A DNA stretch of 64,000 bases from Streptomyces alfalfae (GTDB lineage: Bacteria > Actinomycetota > Actinomycetes > Streptomycetales > Streptomycetaceae). The stretch covers positions 62,001 through 126,000 of the forward strand of contig NZ_QEXM01000037.1 in NCBI RefSeq assembly GCF_004127445.1, written 5' to 3'. Within the stretch, counting starts at the first letter, position 1. The number at the start of each line of letters is the position of its first letter. The notes beneath the pieces are model-generated. The model was not told where the DNA came from. It searched no databases and worked only from the letters and a program-made list of their open reading frames with translations. The position numbers were made by a program, and so were the translations under genes. Shown here piece after piece: positions 61,941 to 64,000 of this stretch.

Positions 61941-63605
61941 ATGACCTCGACGACCCTGGTCTTTCTCGGGCCGGTCCGCACCGGCAGCGGCGCCCACGGC
62001 GACAGCACGGCGCTCGCCGTGCGCGACGGCCGGATTCTCGCCCTCGGCGACGACGCCCGCGGCCTCGCCCCGACCGCCGACGAGGTCGTCGACATCGGCG
62101 ACGGGCTCCTGATGGCCGCCTTCGGCGACGGCCACGCTCACCCGCTCTTCGGCGGTCTGGAGAGCTTCGGCCCGCAGGTCAAGCAGCTCGACTCGGTGGC
62201 CGCGATCGTCGCCGAGGTCCGGCGGTGGGCCGATGAGCACCCCGGGGCCGAGTGGATCGTCGGCGCCTCCTACGACCCGGCGCTCGCGCCCGGCGGCGAG
62301 TTCGACGCCCGCTGGCTGGACGCCGCCGTCCCCGACCGCCCGGTCGTCCTGCGCGCCCACGACTACCACACGGTGTGGTGCAACACCGAGGCGCTGCGCA
62401 GAGCGGGCGTGACGCGGTCCACCCCGGAACCGCGGCTCGGCACCGTCGTGCGCCGCCCCGACGGCACCCCGCTCGGCACACTGCGCGAATGGCACGCCTG
62501 CGACCTCGTGCTCGACCAGGTGCCCGCACGCGCGGTGGACGAACTCGTCGAAGCCGTGCGCAGGGCCGGGCACGCGTACGCGCGCGCGGGCGTCACCTGG
62601 GTCCAGGACGCCTGGGTCGAGCCGGAGATGGCCGACGCCTATCTGTCGGCCGTCCGCGCCGGCGCGCTGACCGTCCGCGTCGACCTCGCCCAGCGCGCCG
62701 ACCCCGACCGCTGGCCCCACCAGCTCGGCCCGTTCGCCGACACCCGGGCGCGCGTGGCCGCCGAGGGCGGCGAGCTGCTGACCGCACGGACGGTGAAGTT
62801 CTTCAGCGACGGCGTCGTCGAGGGCGGCACGGCCGCGATGCTCGCCCCCTACGTCGACGCGCCGCACAGCTGCGGCATGCCCGTCTGGGAACCGGGCGCA
62901 CTCGCCGAAGCCGTGTGCGCCTTCGACGCGGCGGGCTTCAAGACGCACATCCACGCGATCGGCGACGCCGGCGTGCGCGCCTCGCTCGACGCGATCGAGG
63001 CCGCGCTGCGCGCCAACCCGCCCTGGGACCGACGCCCGGTGATCACGCACGTGCAGGTGGTGGACCCCGCCGACCTGCCCCGGTTCGCCGCGCTCGGCGT
63101 CATCGCCAACTTCGAACCGCTCTGGGCCCAGCCCGACCCGGTCCAGACCGAACTGTCCATCCCGCGCATCGGCGCGCACCGGGCGGAGCTGCAGTACCCC
63201 ATGGGGGAGCTGGCACGGGACGGCGTGCGCCTCTCCTTCGGCAGCGACTGGCCCGTCAGCTCGCACCTCCCGCTGGAGGGCGTCCAAGTCGCCGTCACCC
63301 GGCGCACGTTCGCGGGGGAGCCGCGCGGAGGCTGGATTCCCCGGCAGCGGCTCACCGTCGAGGAGGCGCTGACGGCGGCCACCACGGGCGTCGCCCATCA
63401 GGCGGGCGCCGACGAGCGGCTGTCCCTCGCCCCGGACGCCCCCGCCGACCTGGTCCTGCTCTCCGCCGATCCGCGCGCGGGCGATCCGATGGAGATCCGC
63501 CACGCGCGCGTGCTCGGCACCTGGCTGGGCGGCCGTGCCACCCACCGGGCGCGGGCGGGCACGTCTGCGGAGGGACGGTCCGCGGACCCTACGTACGCGT
63601 CGTGA
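61941..63605 (+). CDS. Amidohydrolase (YtcJ-like)
   Basis: A 554-residue TIM-barrel metal-dependent amidohydrolase with an AAGGAGGA site before the ATG at 61941. Metal ligands are seen as HAH in FGDGHAHPLF, a lysine region TARTVKFFSDGVVEGG, HIHAIGDAG, and FGSDWPV with the catalytic aspartate. YtcJ-type enzymes hydrolyse imide- or amide-like substrates, usually unknown. Its placement behind an APC transporter and a TenA-like protein suggests uptake and hydrolysis of one compound. Its 3' end overlaps the phosphopantetheinyl transferase gene by 17 bases. Confidence 0.88.
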   Translation: MTSTTLVFLGPVRTGSGAHGDSTALAVRDGRILALGDDARGLAPTADEVVDIGDGLLMAAFGDGHAHPLFGGLESFGPQVKQLDSVAAIVAEVRRWADEHPGAEWIVGASYDPALAPGGEFDARWLDAAVPDRPVVLRAHDYHTVWCNTEALRRAGVTRSTPEPRLGTVVRRPDGTPLGTLREWHACDLVLDQVPARAVDELVEAVRRAGHAYARAGVTWVQDAWVEPEMADAYLSAVRAGALTVRVDLAQRADPDRWPHQLGPFADTRARVAAEGGELLTARTVKFFSDGVVEGGTAAMLAPYVDAPHSCGMPVWEPGALAEAVCAFDAAGFKTHIHAIGDAGVRASLDAIEAALRANPPWDRRPVITHVQVVDPADLPRFAALGVIANFEPLWAQPDPVQTELSIPRIGAHRAELQYPMGELARDGVRLSFGSDWPVSSHLPLEGVQVAVTRRTFAGEPRGGWIPRQRLTVEEALTAATTGVAHQAGADERLSLAPDAPADLVLLSADPRAGDPMEIRHARVLGTWLGGRATHRARAGTSAEGRSADPTYAS

Positions 63606-64000
63606 CCGGCAGGACGATCGCCGTGGCCGCGATGCCGTCGCGCACGACCCACCGGCCGGAGAACACCTTCACCTCGACGCCCTCCACCACCGGGCCCTCG
63701 ACGAGCAGCCGCGCGGTGAACGTCCCGTCGGCCGCGAGGTCCACCCGCGCCTCCTCGAAGCCGAGCCAGCGGCCGGTGAGGGGGAACCACGTCTTGTAGA
63801 CGGACTCCTTGGCGCTGAACAGCAGCCGGTCCCACGGCGTGGCCGGCTGCCGGGCGCCGAGCGCCGCGAGCGCGGCACGCTCCGTCTCGTCGGCGACCAG
63901 GTCCAGGACCCCGGGGTCGCGCAGCGGCTCGCCGGGCTCCGCGTCGACGCCGAGCGAGACGACCTGGTCGGCGCGGGCCACGACCGCCGCGCGGTACCCG
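63589..64000 (-). CDS. 4'-phosphopantetheinyl transferase (partial)
   Basis: The C-terminal part (about 137 residues) of an Sfp/EntD-type transferase that converts apo carrier proteins of polyketide, peptide or fatty acid synthases to the holo form. The motifs GVDAEP and LLFSAKESVYKTWFPL and RWLGFEEARV match the magnesium-binding and catalytic region of actinobacterial EntD-type enzymes. The frame continues through 64000 without a start codon that would clearly begin it, so the N-terminus lies beyond the right edge. Confidence 0.88.
   Translation of the reverse strand, partial: GYRAAVVARADQVVSLGVDAEPGEPLRDPGVLDLVADETERAALAALGARQPATPWDRLLFSAKESVYKTWFPLTGRWLGFEEARVDLAADGTFTARLLVEGPVVEGVEVKVFSGRWVVRDGIAATAIVLPVTTRT

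Noticed and set aside
60339..63545. A 1068-residue minus-strand open frame
   Set aside because: It is opposite the APC permease and amidohydrolase, with no recognisable domain.

Overview
The window looks like chromosomal DNA of a high-GC actinomycete, almost certainly Streptomyces or a close relative. The signs are very high GC with strong third-position bias, GTG and TTG starts, many ATGA-type overlaps, a conservon (roadblock/DUF742/GTPase) remnant, TerD/TerB proteins, MEDS-domain proteins and many TetR, MarR, PadR and PucR regulators. I found no rRNA, tRNA, CRISPR array, insertion sequence or prophage. The very long reading frames opposite real genes are antisense shadows caused by GC bias.

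Layout. 1-10 kb: the N-terminal half of an SNF2-type helicase (cut by the left edge), a fatty acid desaturase, small and hypothetical proteins, an MpaB-type oxygenase, a PadR regulator divergent from an alpha/beta hydrolase, a methyltransferase, a GTGTGG hexamer tract abutting a decayed conservon (cvnC-cvnD) remnant, a flavin/F420 oxidoreductase, an orphan roadblock protein and a shortened DUF6397-like protein. 9-22 kb: acyl-CoA thioesterase II, a Ski2-like helicase with DUF3516, a membrane metal-dependent hydrolase, and two tandem heterodimeric ABC exporter operons whose ATPase domains are degenerate in complementary ways. 22-36 kb: a lipoprotein L,D-transpeptidase, a secreted PNGase A-like amidase convergent on a Tat-exported GH109-like protein, a large FAD/Fe-S dehydrogenase, a MarR regulator divergent from a homodimer-type ABC exporter, a short MltG-like protein, DinB, a flavin monooxygenase, YjbQ, and a ferredoxin-NADP reductase behind overlapping iron-box-like sites.

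36-47 kb: a DJ-1/TetR/aldehyde dehydrogenase operon, then a TetR regulator divergent from a complete three-subunit molybdenum hydroxylase (PaoABC/YagTSR type) plus its XdhC chaperone, with two near-identical palindromes in the shared promoter region, followed by two MEDS-domain signalling proteins. 47-56 kb: an apparent operon of an ATP-grasp ligase, a CocE/NonD hydrolase and an FAD/Rieske oxidoreductase, an HhH-GPD endonuclease, a MoxR AAA ATPase/VWA pair resembling CoxD/CoxE, and a PucR regulator. 56-64 kb: a CoA-binding protein, TerD, BlaI-type repressor, M56-like peptidase, TerB, a TenA-like protein, an APC permease, an amidohydrolase and a partial 4'-phosphopantetheinyl transferase (cut by the right edge).

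The most interesting linkage is a shared TCTACAG-N2-CTGTAGA palindrome found only in the terD/blaI and terB/tenA divergent regions. It suggests one BlaI-type regulon joining Ter-domain proteins, a membrane peptidase and the TenA-APC-amidohydrolase operon. Other points worth attention are the uncharacterised ATP-grasp/CocE/Rieske-FAD operon, the paired degenerate ABC transporters and the decayed conservon.
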